Positions 1 through 8,817 of a stretch of 64,000 nt of DNA are shown here, in pieces. Location of the stretch: assembly GCA_033283265.1 (NCBI GenBank), contig JAWMQN010000005.1:124001-188000 (forward strand), written 5' to 3'. The notes under the pieces are model-generated. The model was not told the origin of the DNA, did no database searches, and saw nothing but the letters and a program-made list of their open reading frames with translations. A program made the position numbers and the translations under genes. The stretch comes from Mangrovimicrobium sp033283265. GTDB lineage: Bacteria; Pseudomonadota; Gammaproteobacteria; Pseudomonadales; Halieaceae. Position 1 is the stretch's first letter; each line of letters begins with the position of its first letter.

Positions 1-1
1 G

Positions 2-265
2 TGGGTCGCGGTGAACCGCGAGACCCGCAACGGTTTCATACTCGGTGAAGACGAGCGCCTGGCGCCCTACGACGCCCTCTACGCGATGACCCTCGGCGGC
101 GCCTACCAGTACTCGGAAGAGGCCATCAAGGGCTCCCTGACCGTGGGCAAGCAGGCCGACCTGGTGATCCTCGGCGCGGACCCGCTGCAGGTCGACCCGG
201 CCACCATCAAGGACGTCCCGGTGCTGGAAACCATCTCCCGCGGCAGGACGATCTTCGAGAAGTAA
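2..265 (+). CDS. Amidohydrolase family 3 (YtcJ-like), C-terminal fragment cut by window edge
   Basis: The reading frame is open from the first bases and ends at TAA 263-265, so only the last ~87 residues of a longer protein are present. The visible part reads SLTVGKQADLVILGADPLQ, then a DVPVLETI segment and GRTIFE. This is the standard C-terminal beta-strand tail of amidohydrolase family 3 enzymes, where the chain returns to the small beta-sandwich after the metal-binding barrel. The metal ligands lie upstream and cannot be seen, so the substrate cannot be named. An intrinsic terminator follows about 70 bp downstream. The family call rests on the tail motif only. Confidence 0.8.
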   Translation, partial: WVAVNRETRNGFILGEDERLAPYDALYAMTLGGAYQYSEEAIKGSLTVGKQADLVILGADPLQVDPATIKDVPVLETISRGRTIFEK

Positions 266-336
266 GTCTCCACACGGGCCGCCCGGCGCGGCCCGGATCT
301 CCGGCTGGCGGCCTACCCACTGCTGCCAGCCTACGC

Positions 337-366
337 AAAAGCCCGGTGGAAACCGGGCTTTTTTTT
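337..366. terminator. Rho-independent terminator between convergent genes
   Basis: AAAAGCCCGGT (337-347) pairs perfectly with ACCGGGCTTTT (352-362) around a 4-nt loop and is followed by a T run to 366. It ends the amidohydrolase transcript. The opposite strand has a shorter U run and could also end the convergent SnoaL gene, whose stop codon (365-367) lies within it. Confidence 0.9.
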
Positions 367-778
367 ACATGTCGACGAGATAGCGCGCCAGCCGCAGGGT
401 GGCGATCTTCCACTCCCCCTCCCGCTTTACCCAGCGCTCGTGATACGTTCCGTAGCCGCTAATCGACGGGCCATCGCGCCAGATCACCCGGTCCAGCATG
501 GCCCAGACCACGAGAATGTCCTCGCCGTCGCGGGTCATTTCCGGCAGGTGCACGTGGTGGGCGGTCTGCGCCGTCGCCAGGTTCTCCTGCACCATCTGCA
601 TCGCCGCGTCGCGGCCGCTGACGCTGTAGTCGCCTTCGAGGCCGGCGACATCGATGACGAAATCCTCGGTGAACAGTGCGGCGAAATCGTCCCACTGCTT
701 GCTGTCGAGGAAGCGGCAGTAGCGGGCCTTGTTGTTACAGATGGCCTGCCAGTCGGCAAAGCTGATTTGCTCGGTCAT
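365..778 (-). CDS. SnoaL/NTF2-like protein, paralogue of the gene at 4519-4932
   Basis: 137 aa starting MTEQISF; the frame is open 20 codons further upstream, but ATG 778 has a good AAGGG-type ribosome site and matches the start of the 4519-4932 paralogue. The small alpha+beta barrel fold is suggested by the N-terminal helix (DWQAICNNKARYCR), the SKQWDDFAALFTED segment and the late strand GYGTYHERWVKREGEWKI. This is the SnoaL_4-like group found among steroid, aromatic and polyketide catabolic genes, where members act as isomerases, dehydratases or non-catalytic partners. It aligns without gaps to the protein at 4519-4932 (about 91 of 137 identical by manual count). It lies just downstream of the TonB receptor and probably shares its transcript. 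Substrate unknown. Confidence 0.85.
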   Translation of the reverse strand: MTEQISFADWQAICNNKARYCRFLDSKQWDDFAALFTEDFVIDVAGLEGDYSVSGRDAAMQMVQENLATAQTAHHVHLPEMTRDGEDILVVWAMLDRVIWRDGPSISGYGTYHERWVKREGEWKIATLRLARYLVDM

Positions 779-852
779 TGTCGGGCCCTTTTTTATTGCT
801 TGGCTGAAAACACCAGGCCCGACCATCTTACACCGCACGGCGCCCCCGCGAT

Positions 853-3327
853 CTACCTGCTACCGAGCTTGTAGATCGCAGTGAGGCCGACCTCCCGCGG
901 GAGGGTCGCGGTCACGCTGTCATAACCAGGCGGGCCGAACAGAGCGTTTACCCCCAGCCCGGGAATGATCTCGTTGCGGGTCAGCTCGGCATTTTCATCG
1001 AAGATGTTTTTCCCGTAGAGGCCGACATCCCAGCGGCCTTCCGGGTCGCTGACGCCGACGAAGAGGTCGACCAGGGTATAAGAGTCCGCTTCAACCATGG
1101 AGATGCCGAAGGCCGGGTTATCGCCCTGGTGGCTGACGACCAGCCGGGCGTAGGCATCGAGCGGGCCGAGACGGGTGACGTAGTTCGCATAGACACTGGC
1201 CTGGAACTCGGGTGCCGCGTTGATCGTCTGGCCTTTTTTCGCGGCGCAGAAATTGATCGGGTTGGCCGCCGTCAGGGGCCTGCTGTCATCCGCGCAAGGA
1301 ACGGCGCCGCCCTCGGATTCAATTTTCGAATAGCTGAGGTAGGTGCCGAGAGTCAGGTCATCCAGCGCCTGCAGGGTGAACTCCGCCTCCACACCCTGGA
1401 CCACCGCGTCGACGTTGTAGAGGAACTGGATGGAAGTCTGGTCGACGGACTCGCTGACGCTGTTGTAATAGGGAATACCCTCGAACTGGGTCAGCTGGCC
1501 CTTGTAGTCGAGCTGGAAGATCGCGGCGTTGGCGCGCAGGCGGTCCCCCAGGGTGGACTTCACGCCGATCTCGTAGGAGGTGGCTTCCTCGGGCTGGGGA
1601 AACAGCAGGTCCGAGGGCAGGCCCTCGTTGCTGATTGCGGGCAGGCCGGCGCGCCAGGAGGTGCCGACGGTAGCGTAGGCGAGGACATCGTCGGAGAACT
1701 GGTGCGAGAGGGACAGGTTGTAGATGACTTCCGTATGGGTCTCCTCGTAGCTTTCGACGGGCAGGGCCATGGCGGGGAAGATGTAGTCGCAGACCCCGTC
1801 GTAGATAGGACTGGGCCGCAGGGCCTCGTTCAGCAGGCTGCATTCCAGGCCAAAGTCCGGGGTGACCGCGATGGGGGTATCGGTCGTGGTCGGGGCGATG
1901 ATCGAGGGCCGGGTATCGTGAATCCAGCGCAGGCCGCCGGAGAGCTCGGTGCTGTCGCTGAGACGCAGTATCAGGTTGCCGTAGGCCGAGTAGTTCTCGG
2001 TTTCCAGGTGGATGTCGGTCGGCGCGTAAAGCGTGTAGTGATCCATCGCCACCGGATCGACGAAGGGCGAGGGCTGCCCGCCGAAGGGGTTGCCGAAGGC
2101 CCCGTCGAGCAGGGCGCCGATGCCCTCGTAGAGGATGTCAGCCTCCGCTTCCTGGTAGTACACGCCGAGGTCGTAGTCGAAGAAGCGGCTCTCATCGCGC
2201 TGCGATGACAGGCGCAATTCGTGCACGTAGAAGTGGTTATCGAGGCTGTTGGAACGCTGGCCGCGATCGTAGCCGATGAGCATGTTCGCGACGTCGATGT
2301 TGTCCGCGCGCCAGGGTTCCTTCTGCTCCTGCGAGCCGAAGTTGTAGTTGAGTGTCTGGCCGAGCACATCCCAGAGCACGTTCACCGTGAACAGGTCGTT
2401 GGCATAGCTCTCGGCGTCGCGCAGTTCTTCCACGCTGCGATAGTCGGAGGTTTTTAGCCCCGGTCCGTTGTAGCCCGCGGGCACACCGAGCTCGGTGATC
2501 CCCGGGCTGCCCGCCCCGGCGACCTGGGTGTACTGGTGCGAATCGAGGTCCATGCGCTGGAACATGGCGTCTATCAGCAGCGCGTCCATCGGCTGGTACC
2601 GCAGGGAGGCGCGCCAGCTTTGCAGTTTCACTTCCGGGTCGCGGTGGCTGTTGCTGCTGGTGACCGTGTTGCCCAGGCCCTCCTCGATGGAGCCGGCGAA
2701 GCGCACGGCCAGCTTGTCCTTGATGAGCGGGGCACTGACGGCCGCCTGGGTATTCCAGTGGCTGTTCTCGCCGACCATGCCGGAGACGTAGCCGTCGAGC
2801 GCCTCCAGATCGGGCCTGGCCGTGGACAGGGTTATCGCCCCGGCGATGGACGGCGCGCCGCGTGTGGTGCCCTGGGGTCCGCGAAGGACCTGCACCCGAT
2901 CAAAGTCGTACATCGTCTGCAGCACGACTACCGGATCGAAACTCACCTCGTTGAGGTAGACCGGCGTCGCCGGCGTGCCCGAGGACTGCACCCAGCGCAC
3001 CCCGCGCAGGACGATCTCGGGATTGGAAGGCGATGGCAGGTTGAGGCTCAGTCCCGGGGTCAGCTTGGACAGCTCCGAGGGCGAGGTCATCGCGAACTCC
3101 CGGATATCCTCGCCGGAGATCACCTGTACGCTGACCGGCACACCCTGCAGGTTTTCCGAGGCGCGCCGGGCGGTGACGATGATTTCCTCGAGCACGGCGG
3201 AACTGCCCTCCTGGGCCAGCGCCGGCCACGCTGCGCACTGGGCGGCGAGCAGTGATAGTGCAGTGGCGGATTGCTGCAGGCGGGAAGGTTTTTTCGCTGA
3301 CTGGCGAGTGTGGGCTTGAAGCTTCAT
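853..3327 (-). CDS. TonB-dependent outer-membrane receptor (first of four)
   Basis: 824 aa. An N-terminal signal peptide ends near PALAQ. A TonB-box/plug entry follows (LEEIIVTARR, then LQGVPVSVQVISGEDI), with plug motifs VQVLRGPQGTTRG and SIAGAITLSTARP, then a ~600-residue barrel. The family imports iron chelates, vitamins, carbohydrates or hydrophobic substrates with TonB energy; here the surrounding catabolic genes favour an organic substrate. GGAGG lies upstream of ATG 3327. The C-terminus ends in YKLGSR rather than the usual terminal aromatic residue, but a barrel strand is still readable. It is divergent from the tyrosine phosphatase across an AT-rich promoter region. Confidence 0.93.
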   Translation of the reverse strand: MKLQAHTRQSAKKPSRLQQSATALSLLAAQCAAWPALAQEGSSAVLEEIIVTARRASENLQGVPVSVQVISGEDIREFAMTSPSELSKLTPGLSLNLPSPSNPEIVLRGVRWVQSSGTPATPVYLNEVSFDPVVVLQTMYDFDRVQVLRGPQGTTRGAPSIAGAITLSTARPDLEALDGYVSGMVGENSHWNTQAAVSAPLIKDKLAVRFAGSIEEGLGNTVTSSNSHRDPEVKLQSWRASLRYQPMDALLIDAMFQRMDLDSHQYTQVAGAGSPGITELGVPAGYNGPGLKTSDYRSVEELRDAESYANDLFTVNVLWDVLGQTLNYNFGSQEQKEPWRADNIDVANMLIGYDRGQRSNSLDNHFYVHELRLSSQRDESRFFDYDLGVYYQEAEADILYEGIGALLDGAFGNPFGGQPSPFVDPVAMDHYTLYAPTDIHLETENYSAYGNLILRLSDSTELSGGLRWIHDTRPSIIAPTTTDTPIAVTPDFGLECSLLNEALRPSPIYDGVCDYIFPAMALPVESYEETHTEVIYNLSLSHQFSDDVLAYATVGTSWRAGLPAISNEGLPSDLLFPQPEEATSYEIGVKSTLGDRLRANAAIFQLDYKGQLTQFEGIPYYNSVSESVDQTSIQFLYNVDAVVQGVEAEFTLQALDDLTLGTYLSYSKIESEGGAVPCADDSRPLTAANPINFCAAKKGQTINAAPEFQASVYANYVTRLGPLDAYARLVVSHQGDNPAFGISMVEADSYTLVDLFVGVSDPEGRWDVGLYGKNIFDENAELTRNEIIPGLGVNALFGPPGYDSVTATLPREVGLTAIYKLGSR

Positions 3328-3570
3328 GGAAGGACCTCCGGAGGGCCTGTTGTTATATATCGTTCTGAGCTAAGGCGAGAAATTTTAATATTTTTAATTA
3401 ATGTCTTACTGAATTACGAAAAGATTTGGCGATTTTGTTTTCGTATTTATTGTTTTTTATCAATAACTTATACGATACTTTAATTTAATAACTGACACAT
3501 TGATAGTAATATTTACCGCCTCGAAAATTCGCTCGAGACTATTTCGCCGACTACTGCCGTGGAGAGAAAA
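3328..3570. promoter_or_regulatory. AT-rich divergent promoter region with inverted repeat TACGAAAA/TTTTCGTA
   Basis: This 243-bp region is markedly more AT-rich than the flanking genes and lies between the divergent receptor and phosphatase genes. It contains an inverted repeat, TACGAAAA at 3415-3422 and TTTTCGTA at 3438-3445. The 10-mer ATTACGAAAA (3413-3422) is the exact reverse complement of TTTTCGTAAT at 9519-9528 in the TetR/IclR intergenic region, so one of those regulators may act here. I assign no firm -10/-35. Confidence 0.5.
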
Positions 3571-4449
3571 ATGATAAGGAAATTCAGGACCGGCCTGCGC
3601 CGGGGTTTATTCGCCTGCAGCCTCGCCGCCGCCAGCGGCGCCCTCGCGGACCCCGCCCAGCAGCGCCTGCTGGCACTGGAAGGAGGCCGCAATTTCCGCG
3701 ATGTAGGTGGCTACCCGGCAGCGGATGGAAGACAGGTCCGGTGGGGAGCGCTGTACCGTTCAGGCACGCTCTACGCACTCACCGAGCGGGATTACGCCCT
3801 CCTCAGCGAACGCACGATAGCGGTGGTAGCCGATCTGCGCAGCGTCGAGGAGCAGGCCTCTGAACCCACCCGGTGGCAGGCAGGTGAAGTCGAAATACTG
3901 AGCTGGAGCTACTCCCAGCGCGAAGCGCTGCAGCAGATGGGCAAATATTTTTCCCGGGAAAACCTTTCTGCGGACGATATCGAGGAACTCACACTGGAGA
4001 TGTACCGCCGCATGCCGGAACAGCAGGCCGCGCATTACTCGGCAGTTTTCGACCAACTGGCCGACAACCGCGTCCCGCTGCTGCTGCACTGCTCCGGCGG
4101 CAAGGACCGCACCGGGCTCGGCATTGCCCTGGTACTCACGGCGCTGGGCGTGCCGCGGGATATCATTCTCGAAGACTACGCACTCTCGGCGCGCTACCAG
4201 GAGATTCCCGTGCTGGAAGGGGAGGATTCGAAGGCCGGCGCGGATGGTGCCCACGCAGCACTGGCGGCCCTCGGTCCCGAGGTGCTGGCACCCCTGCTGG
4301 ATTCCCGGCCCGAGTACCTCGAAAACGCTTTCGCGGCTATCGAGGAACAACACGGATCGGTGATGAACTATATTCGCGGTGAGTTGCAGGTTTCGGAGGA
4401 AGAGCTGGCCCGCCTGCAGCAGAACCTGTTGGAACCTGCCGCCAACTGA
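3571..4449 (+). CDS. Exported tyrosine-protein phosphatase (Y_phosphatase3 type)
   Basis: 292 aa. ATG 3571 is preferred over the in-frame GTG at 3559 because GGAGAG (3561-3566) then sits at ribosome-site distance. A signal peptide ends near GALADP, so the enzyme should act in the periplasm. The phosphatase signature HCSGGKDRTG is complete (Cys nucleophile, Arg phosphate binder). The early motifs GGRNFRDVGGY and WGALYRSGTL are typical of the family. Related bacterial enzymes act on phosphotyrosine or phosphoinositide-like substrates. It is transcribed alone, divergent from the receptor gene. A role with the receptor is possible but not shown by the sequence. Confidence 0.88.
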   Translation: MIRKFRTGLRRGLFACSLAAASGALADPAQQRLLALEGGRNFRDVGGYPAADGRQVRWGALYRSGTLYALTERDYALLSERTIAVVADLRSVEEQASEPTRWQAGEVEILSWSYSQREALQQMGKYFSRENLSADDIEELTLEMYRRMPEQQAAHYSAVFDQLADNRVPLLLHCSGGKDRTGLGIALVLTALGVPRDIILEDYALSARYQEIPVLEGEDSKAGADGAHAALAALGPEVLAPLLDSRPEYLENAFAAIEEQHGSVMNYIRGELQVSEEELARLQQNLLEPAAN

Positions 4450-4518
4450 ACGCGCCTGTCGCCGGCCCCGGCTTGTGGCCCGGGCCAGCGGCAGATGACG
4501 CGACCAGCCGCCCCCGGC

Positions 4519-4932
4519 TCACATCTCGACGATGTAGCGCGCCAGCTTCAGGTAGGCGATCTTCCACTCCCCGCCCTCCTTCACCCAGCGCTCGTGGTAG
4601 GTACCGTAGCCGGTGAGCGCCATTTCCTCGCTCCAGATCACCCGGTCCTGCATGGCCCAGATGACGAAGATCGCGTCGCCCTCGCGGGTCATTTCCGGCA
4701 GGTGGACCTGGTGGGCGGTTTTCGCGCCGTTGAGGCTTTCGCGCACCATCGTCAGCGCCGCATCGCGGCCCTTGATCACGTCCTTGTCGGTGCCGTCGGA
4801 GACGTCGAGTTCGTAGTCCTCGGTAAACAGCGCGGCGAAATCGTCCCACTGCTTGCTGTCCAGGGTGCGGCAGTAGCGGGCCTTGGCAGTGCAGATCGCC
4901 TGCCAGTCCTCGAAGCTGATGGTCTCGCTCAT
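4519..4932 (-). CDS. SnoaL/NTF2-like protein, last gene of the sulfotransferase operon
   Basis: 137 aa starting MSETISFEDWQAIC, with GGAG upstream. It has the same fold and near-identical core (SKQWDDFAALFTED, HLPEMTR, GYGTYHERWVK) as the 365-778 protein, so the two arose by duplication. It is the final gene of the minus-strand series sulfotransferase, DUF1214-like, SRPBCC, SDR, SnoaL, with 33 bp to the SDR gene. SnoaL-like proteins in such clusters usually bind a hydrophobic ring compound and act as isomerase, dehydratase or accessory protein; the catalytic residues cannot be assigned here. Confidence 0.87.
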   Translation of the reverse strand: MSETISFEDWQAICTAKARYCRTLDSKQWDDFAALFTEDYELDVSDGTDKDVIKGRDAALTMVRESLNGAKTAHQVHLPEMTREGDAIFVIWAMQDRVIWSEEMALTGYGTYHERWVKEGGEWKIAYLKLARYIVEM

Positions 4933-4965
4933 TGAAGTATTCTCCGTAAAAATTTTGAAATTTGG

Positions 4966-5721
4966 TCAGTGGGCGATCGAGAAGCCGGCGTCCACCGCCA
5001 GCGTCTGGTTGGTCACCCGGCGCGCGGCGGGCAGCGAGAAATACAGCACGGCAGAGGCGATATCCTCACCCTCGCACAGCCCCAGCGGGGTGGCGCGGAT
5101 CGCCGGGCCTTCCGGCGGCGGCCCCTTGGCTTCCATCGCGCCGGGCGTCATGACGCCGCCGGGCAGTACGGTATTGACCGTGATGCCGTGCTCCACCAGT
5201 TCCAGCGCGCTGGCCTGGGTCAGGGCCGCCAGGGCGCCCTTGGAGCTGACATAGCAGGCCAGACCCTTGACGATCTGCCCGCGCAGGGACAGGGACGCCA
5301 CATTGACGATACGGCCCCCCTCGCCCTTCTCAATCATTGCCGGGGCCAGTTCGCGGATCATCAGGAAGGGGCCGCGGGCGTTGACCGCGTTCATCCGGTC
5401 CCACTCCTCCACGGTGCCTTCGAGCAGGTACTGGCGGTCCTGCAGGCCGGCGTTGTTCACCAGCACCCAGGGGGCGCCGTGCTGCTCGACGATTTCGCGG
5501 CAGCCGGCGACCACCGAGGCCTCGTCGGCGAGGTTGATAATCACCGCGGCGGCACCGTGACCCGCTTCTTTCAGCGCGGCCACTTCCCGCTCGGCGTTGT
5601 CGCGGTTGATATCCACCACCACCACGAAGGCGCCGGCCTCGGCCATAGTTCTGGAGATGGCGGCGCCGATGCCGCTGGCGCCGCCGGTGACTACCGCGAC
5701 GCGATTTTTCAGGTCGTACAC
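4966..5721 (-). CDS. Short-chain dehydrogenase/reductase
   Basis: 251 aa using GTG 5721, which has AGAGG at proper distance; an in-frame TTG at 5727 is the alternative start. The NAD(P)-binding motif GGASGIG with an acidic residue after strand 2 (VVVVDIN) suggests preference for NAD(H). LVNNAG, the catalytic Tyr-Lys pair (YVSSK) and the late PGGVMTPG loop are all present, so it should be an active oxidoreductase on a hydroxyl or carbonyl group. It lies 34 bp downstream of the SRPBCC gene and 33 bp upstream of SnoaL, so it is very likely co-transcribed with them. Confidence 0.9.
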   Translation of the reverse strand: MYDLKNRVAVVTGGASGIGAAISRTMAEAGAFVVVVDINRDNAEREVAALKEAGHGAAAVIINLADEASVVAGCREIVEQHGAPWVLVNNAGLQDRQYLLEGTVEEWDRMNAVNARGPFLMIRELAPAMIEKGEGGRIVNVASLSLRGQIVKGLACYVSSKGALAALTQASALELVEHGITVNTVLPGGVMTPGAMEAKGPPPEGPAIRATPLGLCEGEDIASAVLYFSLPAARRVTNQTLAVDAGFSIAH

Positions 5722-5755
5722 GTTCAATACCTCTGGAGAGTTGCTACTGGGCCTG

Positions 5756-6181
5756 TTACAGCCGGTTTTGTTCGAGATAGCCCTTCAGGCTATCCAGCAG
5801 GAAATTCAGGTTGCCGTTGGCGGCCGCCGCGGCCTGCTCGTCGCTCATCGCGCCCTGGTCGAAGCTGCAGTGCCAGTCGACCCGGCAGCCTTCGCCCGCC
5901 GCGACCACGGCGATACGCCCGCGATAGTCGGCGAGGGTGAACAACTCGCCCACGGCGATGGTGTAGTCGACGGTGCCGGCGGCGGCATCGCTGGCCAGCA
6001 TGGTCTCCTCGATTGGCGCCGCGCCGGGGATGAACAGGCGGCGGGTGACGGCTGTGCCCGCGCTGACGACCTCGACTTTTTCCGGCCCGGGAATCCAGGC
6101 GGCGTTGCCCCAGTCGGCCAGCAGGGACCAGGCGGTGTTCGCCGGCACGGCGATCTCACGACTGACTTCAGCTTCAAACAT
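5756..6181 (-). CDS. SRPBCC (polyketide cyclase/START-like) protein
   Basis: 141 aa; ATG 6181 has GAGGA upstream. The opening SREIAVPANTAWSLLADWGN and the middle PGPEKVEVVSAG and TRRLFIPGAAPIEETML strands, followed by a C-terminal helix, are typical of the helix-grip fold that encloses a hydrophobic ligand. Family members act as cyclases, as hydroxylase partners or as binding proteins for lipids and aromatics. No catalytic assignment is possible. It sits between the DUF1214-like and SDR genes with ~34-bp gaps. Confidence 0.85.
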   Translation of the reverse strand: MFEAEVSREIAVPANTAWSLLADWGNAAWIPGPEKVEVVSAGTAVTRRLFIPGAAPIEETMLASDAAAGTVDYTIAVGELFTLADYRGRIAVVAAGEGCRVDWHCSFDQGAMSDEQAAAAANGNLNFLLDSLKGYLEQNRL

Positions 6182-6214
6182 GCGTTATTCCTCGATAGTT
6201 ATTATGCATACGGG

Positions 6215-7510
6215 CTACTTTGCGAAGCGCTGCAGGGCAGCTTCGCGGCGCGCTGCGAGCTGCTGCTGGCGCTCGGCCGGGCTCACCACCGGCGTGCTCG
6301 CCGGCAGGTGCTCACGCACTTCCGACAACGCGACCTTCTGTACCGTCGGCACCAGCGCCTCGCGGAACTTGTAGTAGCGCAGCGTACTCATGCCGGTGGC
6401 CACGCCCGCGGGGTCGATCCAGTTTGGCACACCGGGATCGCGCAGGGATAGCACCGCGCGGAAGTGGCCGTCCTCGTCGAAGCGCGCCTGGGCACCGTTG
6501 AGGGAGCTCTGGTGGTAGGTGAAATCCGTGGTCTGCGACCACAGGGTGCCGGTCTGGATGGACCAGTAGCGCGCCTCCACCGGCGGCAGGTCGATGACCA
6601 GGGCTTCGTCGGGCTCCAGGTCGTAGATCATGCTGATGTACATGGCCAGCGGGTTGCCGCCATGCTGCGCGGCGGAATCGGGGCTGAGGAACTGGTTGCG
6701 GTGGGGCAGCTCGTGAATCGAAGTGTGCTCGCCCATCAGCTTGTCCACCGCGCCGAGCATGTACTGGAAGTTGTACTGCGCGAAACGGCGCGCCTTGTCG
6801 ATCCGCGCGGCCAGTTCTTCCTCGCTGAAGTACAGGGGCGCGTCGGCGGCGCGATCGAGTGCCTCGATATGCAGTTCCATCGGCTGGTCGCGCTGCCAGT
6901 CCCAGAAGGTTTCCCGCAGCGAGAGCTGGATATTGCCCGCCTCCGGGTCGAGGGCGACCCAGTACCTGCCGTCGTCCTTGGCCGGCTGCGGGCCGAGGAA
7001 GATCTCGAAGCTGCCGTCGGCCGCGGTGGGCACGTCGTCGAAGTCCACGTGGCCGAGCATCTTCACCTCGCCCTCCCCCCAGAAACTGCTGAACAGCTGC
7101 ATGGTCGACCAGTAGTTGTTCCGGCGCTTGCCGTAGATGCGGTAGTTCTTCGAACCGTCGACAAAGGCGAGGTAACTGAGGAAGTCCGGGCAGGGCATGC
7201 CCCAGGAGTAGCCCACCGGCTGCGGCATCACCGGCAGGGTGAAGCGCGGGTACTGCTGGCGCGGCTCGACGTACATGTTGAAGGCCGAGGACTCCTGGCT
7301 GAGCAGGGCGTAGAGGCCCTGGGCGCGAATCGCCGGGTCGCTGGCGACCGGGTGGGCGAGGAGTGTTTCGCGCTGCTTGCGCAGGGCCTCGGCGTAGCTG
7401 TCCCAGGCGGCCTGGGTGGGGGAAGGGGTTTGCTCTGCGGCCATGGCACTCAGGGCTCCGAAACAGGTTAACAGGACTGGCGCGAGGTGTTTGCGCAGGC
7501 TCTTTTTCAT
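6215..7510 (-). CDS. Exported DUF1214-like protein paired with sulfotransferase
   Basis: 431 aa from ATG 7510 (MKKSLRKHLAP); the frame is open upstream, but that stretch lies inside the sulfotransferase gene in another frame. A Sec signal peptide ends near AMAAEQ. Central motifs are CPDFLSYLAFVDGSKNYRI and EIFLGPQP; near the C-terminus come YWSIQTGTLWSQTTDF and DPGVPNWIDPAG, the pattern of DUF1214 proteins, whose biochemical role is poorly defined. Only 4 bp separate it from the sulfotransferase stop codon, so translation is likely linked. A shorter homologue lacking a signal peptide follows the second sulfotransferase (18861-19886). The export signal means it should work in the periplasm while its partner is cytoplasmic. 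Confidence 0.8.
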   Translation of the reverse strand: MKKSLRKHLAPVLLTCFGALSAMAAEQTPSPTQAAWDSYAEALRKQRETLLAHPVASDPAIRAQGLYALLSQESSAFNMYVEPRQQYPRFTLPVMPQPVGYSWGMPCPDFLSYLAFVDGSKNYRIYGKRRNNYWSTMQLFSSFWGEGEVKMLGHVDFDDVPTAADGSFEIFLGPQPAKDDGRYWVALDPEAGNIQLSLRETFWDWQRDQPMELHIEALDRAADAPLYFSEEELAARIDKARRFAQYNFQYMLGAVDKLMGEHTSIHELPHRNQFLSPDSAAQHGGNPLAMYISMIYDLEPDEALVIDLPPVEARYWSIQTGTLWSQTTDFTYHQSSLNGAQARFDEDGHFRAVLSLRDPGVPNWIDPAGVATGMSTLRYYKFREALVPTVQKVALSEVREHLPASTPVVSPAERQQQLAARREAALQRFAK

Positions 7511-7514
7511 GGCG

Positions 7515-8759
7515 TCAGACCTCGGAGGGCACACCGAAGTAGCCCTGGTAGGCGGTATAGCGGGCGCGCTCTTCCCCGAGGTCCAGCCCGGTGTCGGCAA
7601 AGGAATAGCTGTGCGCGCCGTGGGCCCCCTTGGGCTTGGCCGCGAGGTATTCGTCGATGCGCTGGCGCAGGGCCGCGCTGAAGGGAATGTCCCAGTCGCG
7701 GTAGAGGGCTTCCACCGCGGCAACCGGGTCCTGCATCAGGTCGGCGTAGCGCACGTCGGTGACCCGACCCGCAGGCAGGTCACCCGCCTCGCGCTGGTCG
7801 ACCATCATCTGGCAGACATAGGCGTTGCCGAAGGCCACCCGCTGCAGGTCGCCGGCGTAGTTGCAGACGTCGCTGTGGGCCCACTTCAGGCTCGACAGCA
7901 GGTTGGTCACCGAGGCCAGCACCCGCAGGGGATCGCGGTGGGTGATCACCACCCGCGCGTCCGGGTAGGTGTTGAACAGGTAGTGCAGGCGGGTGATGTG
8001 GGTCGGCGCCTTCAGCACCCAGCGCGGCATGCGGTGTTTCCACTGCAGCAATTGCAAAAAGCGCTTGTGATAGGCGTAAGAAGGCGACAGGTCATTGGTC
8101 GCCATCCACATATCGTAACTCGGGATGTTGAAACGGCCGGAGAACAGCTCCGAGGCAAAACTCAGCGCGAACAGGAAGATGCACTCGTTGGGCAGGTCGC
8201 CGCCGTTGGCGTGCATGGTGCGGATCGCGGGGACGATACTTTCTACCGCGCGCACCTCCAGGTCCGCCGCTGCGATGCGCGGGTCGCTGGTGAAGGTCGC
8301 CGTCTCCGGCGCGGGCACCGGGTAGATCATCTCCCACTGCATGGGCACGCGGTTGTCCTCGTCCAGCGCCAGCAGTTCGTGCAGGATGCTGGTCCCGGTG
8401 CGGCCGAGCCCGGTGACCACGTGCACCGGCGCGACCGCCTGCTCGAGGATCTCCGGATTGCGGCGGATCGTGTCCTCCACCTGCAGGCGCGCCTGCAGGC
8501 TGCGGGCGATCTCCGAGCGCGCCACCAGGCGGCCGACGGGCGTCAGGGCGGCCTCTTCATTAAGTGCTTTTACCAGAACCCGGAAAGGCTCGATAAACCA
8601 CTCGTCGCCGTAGTCGTCGAGGCCGGTGACCCGGCGCGCATCCGCCAGCAGGGCATCGGCGTCAAGCGGCAGGACGGAAACACCGCCGTCGGGCTGGTTG
8701 CCGGCGAGGGCGTTGACATGCGCGACCCAGGGTTCGCGCTCTGGGGGAGACCACTGCAT
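7515..8759 (-). CDS. Sulfotransferase family protein (first copy)
   Basis: 414 aa, with GGAGG upstream of ATG 8759. The 5'-phosphosulfate-binding loop is VVTGLGRTGTS, and the 3'-phosphate site is VITHRDPLRVLAS with a preceding WVLKAPTH strand. The family (Sulfotransfer_3) moves sulfate from PAPS to hydroxyl groups of lipids, sterols or carbohydrates. Bacterial members in catabolic islands are usually uncharacterised. It is the first structural gene after the TetR gene (58 bp) and is followed after 4 bp by the DUF1214-like gene. The same pair and order recur at 18861-21100. Confidence 0.87.
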   Translation of the reverse strand: MQWSPPEREPWVAHVNALAGNQPDGGVSVLPLDADALLADARRVTGLDDYGDEWFIEPFRVLVKALNEEAALTPVGRLVARSEIARSLQARLQVEDTIRRNPEILEQAVAPVHVVTGLGRTGTSILHELLALDEDNRVPMQWEMIYPVPAPETATFTSDPRIAAADLEVRAVESIVPAIRTMHANGGDLPNECIFLFALSFASELFSGRFNIPSYDMWMATNDLSPSYAYHKRFLQLLQWKHRMPRWVLKAPTHITRLHYLFNTYPDARVVITHRDPLRVLASVTNLLSSLKWAHSDVCNYAGDLQRVAFGNAYVCQMMVDQREAGDLPAGRVTDVRYADLMQDPVAAVEALYRDWDIPFSAALRQRIDEYLAAKPKGAHGAHSYSFADTGLDLGEERARYTAYQGYFGVPSEV

Positions 8760-8817
8760 ACATCCTCCATCGTTATCACTGTTAATCAGTGGATGTGTTC
8801 AATCTTGTTATCGGGTT

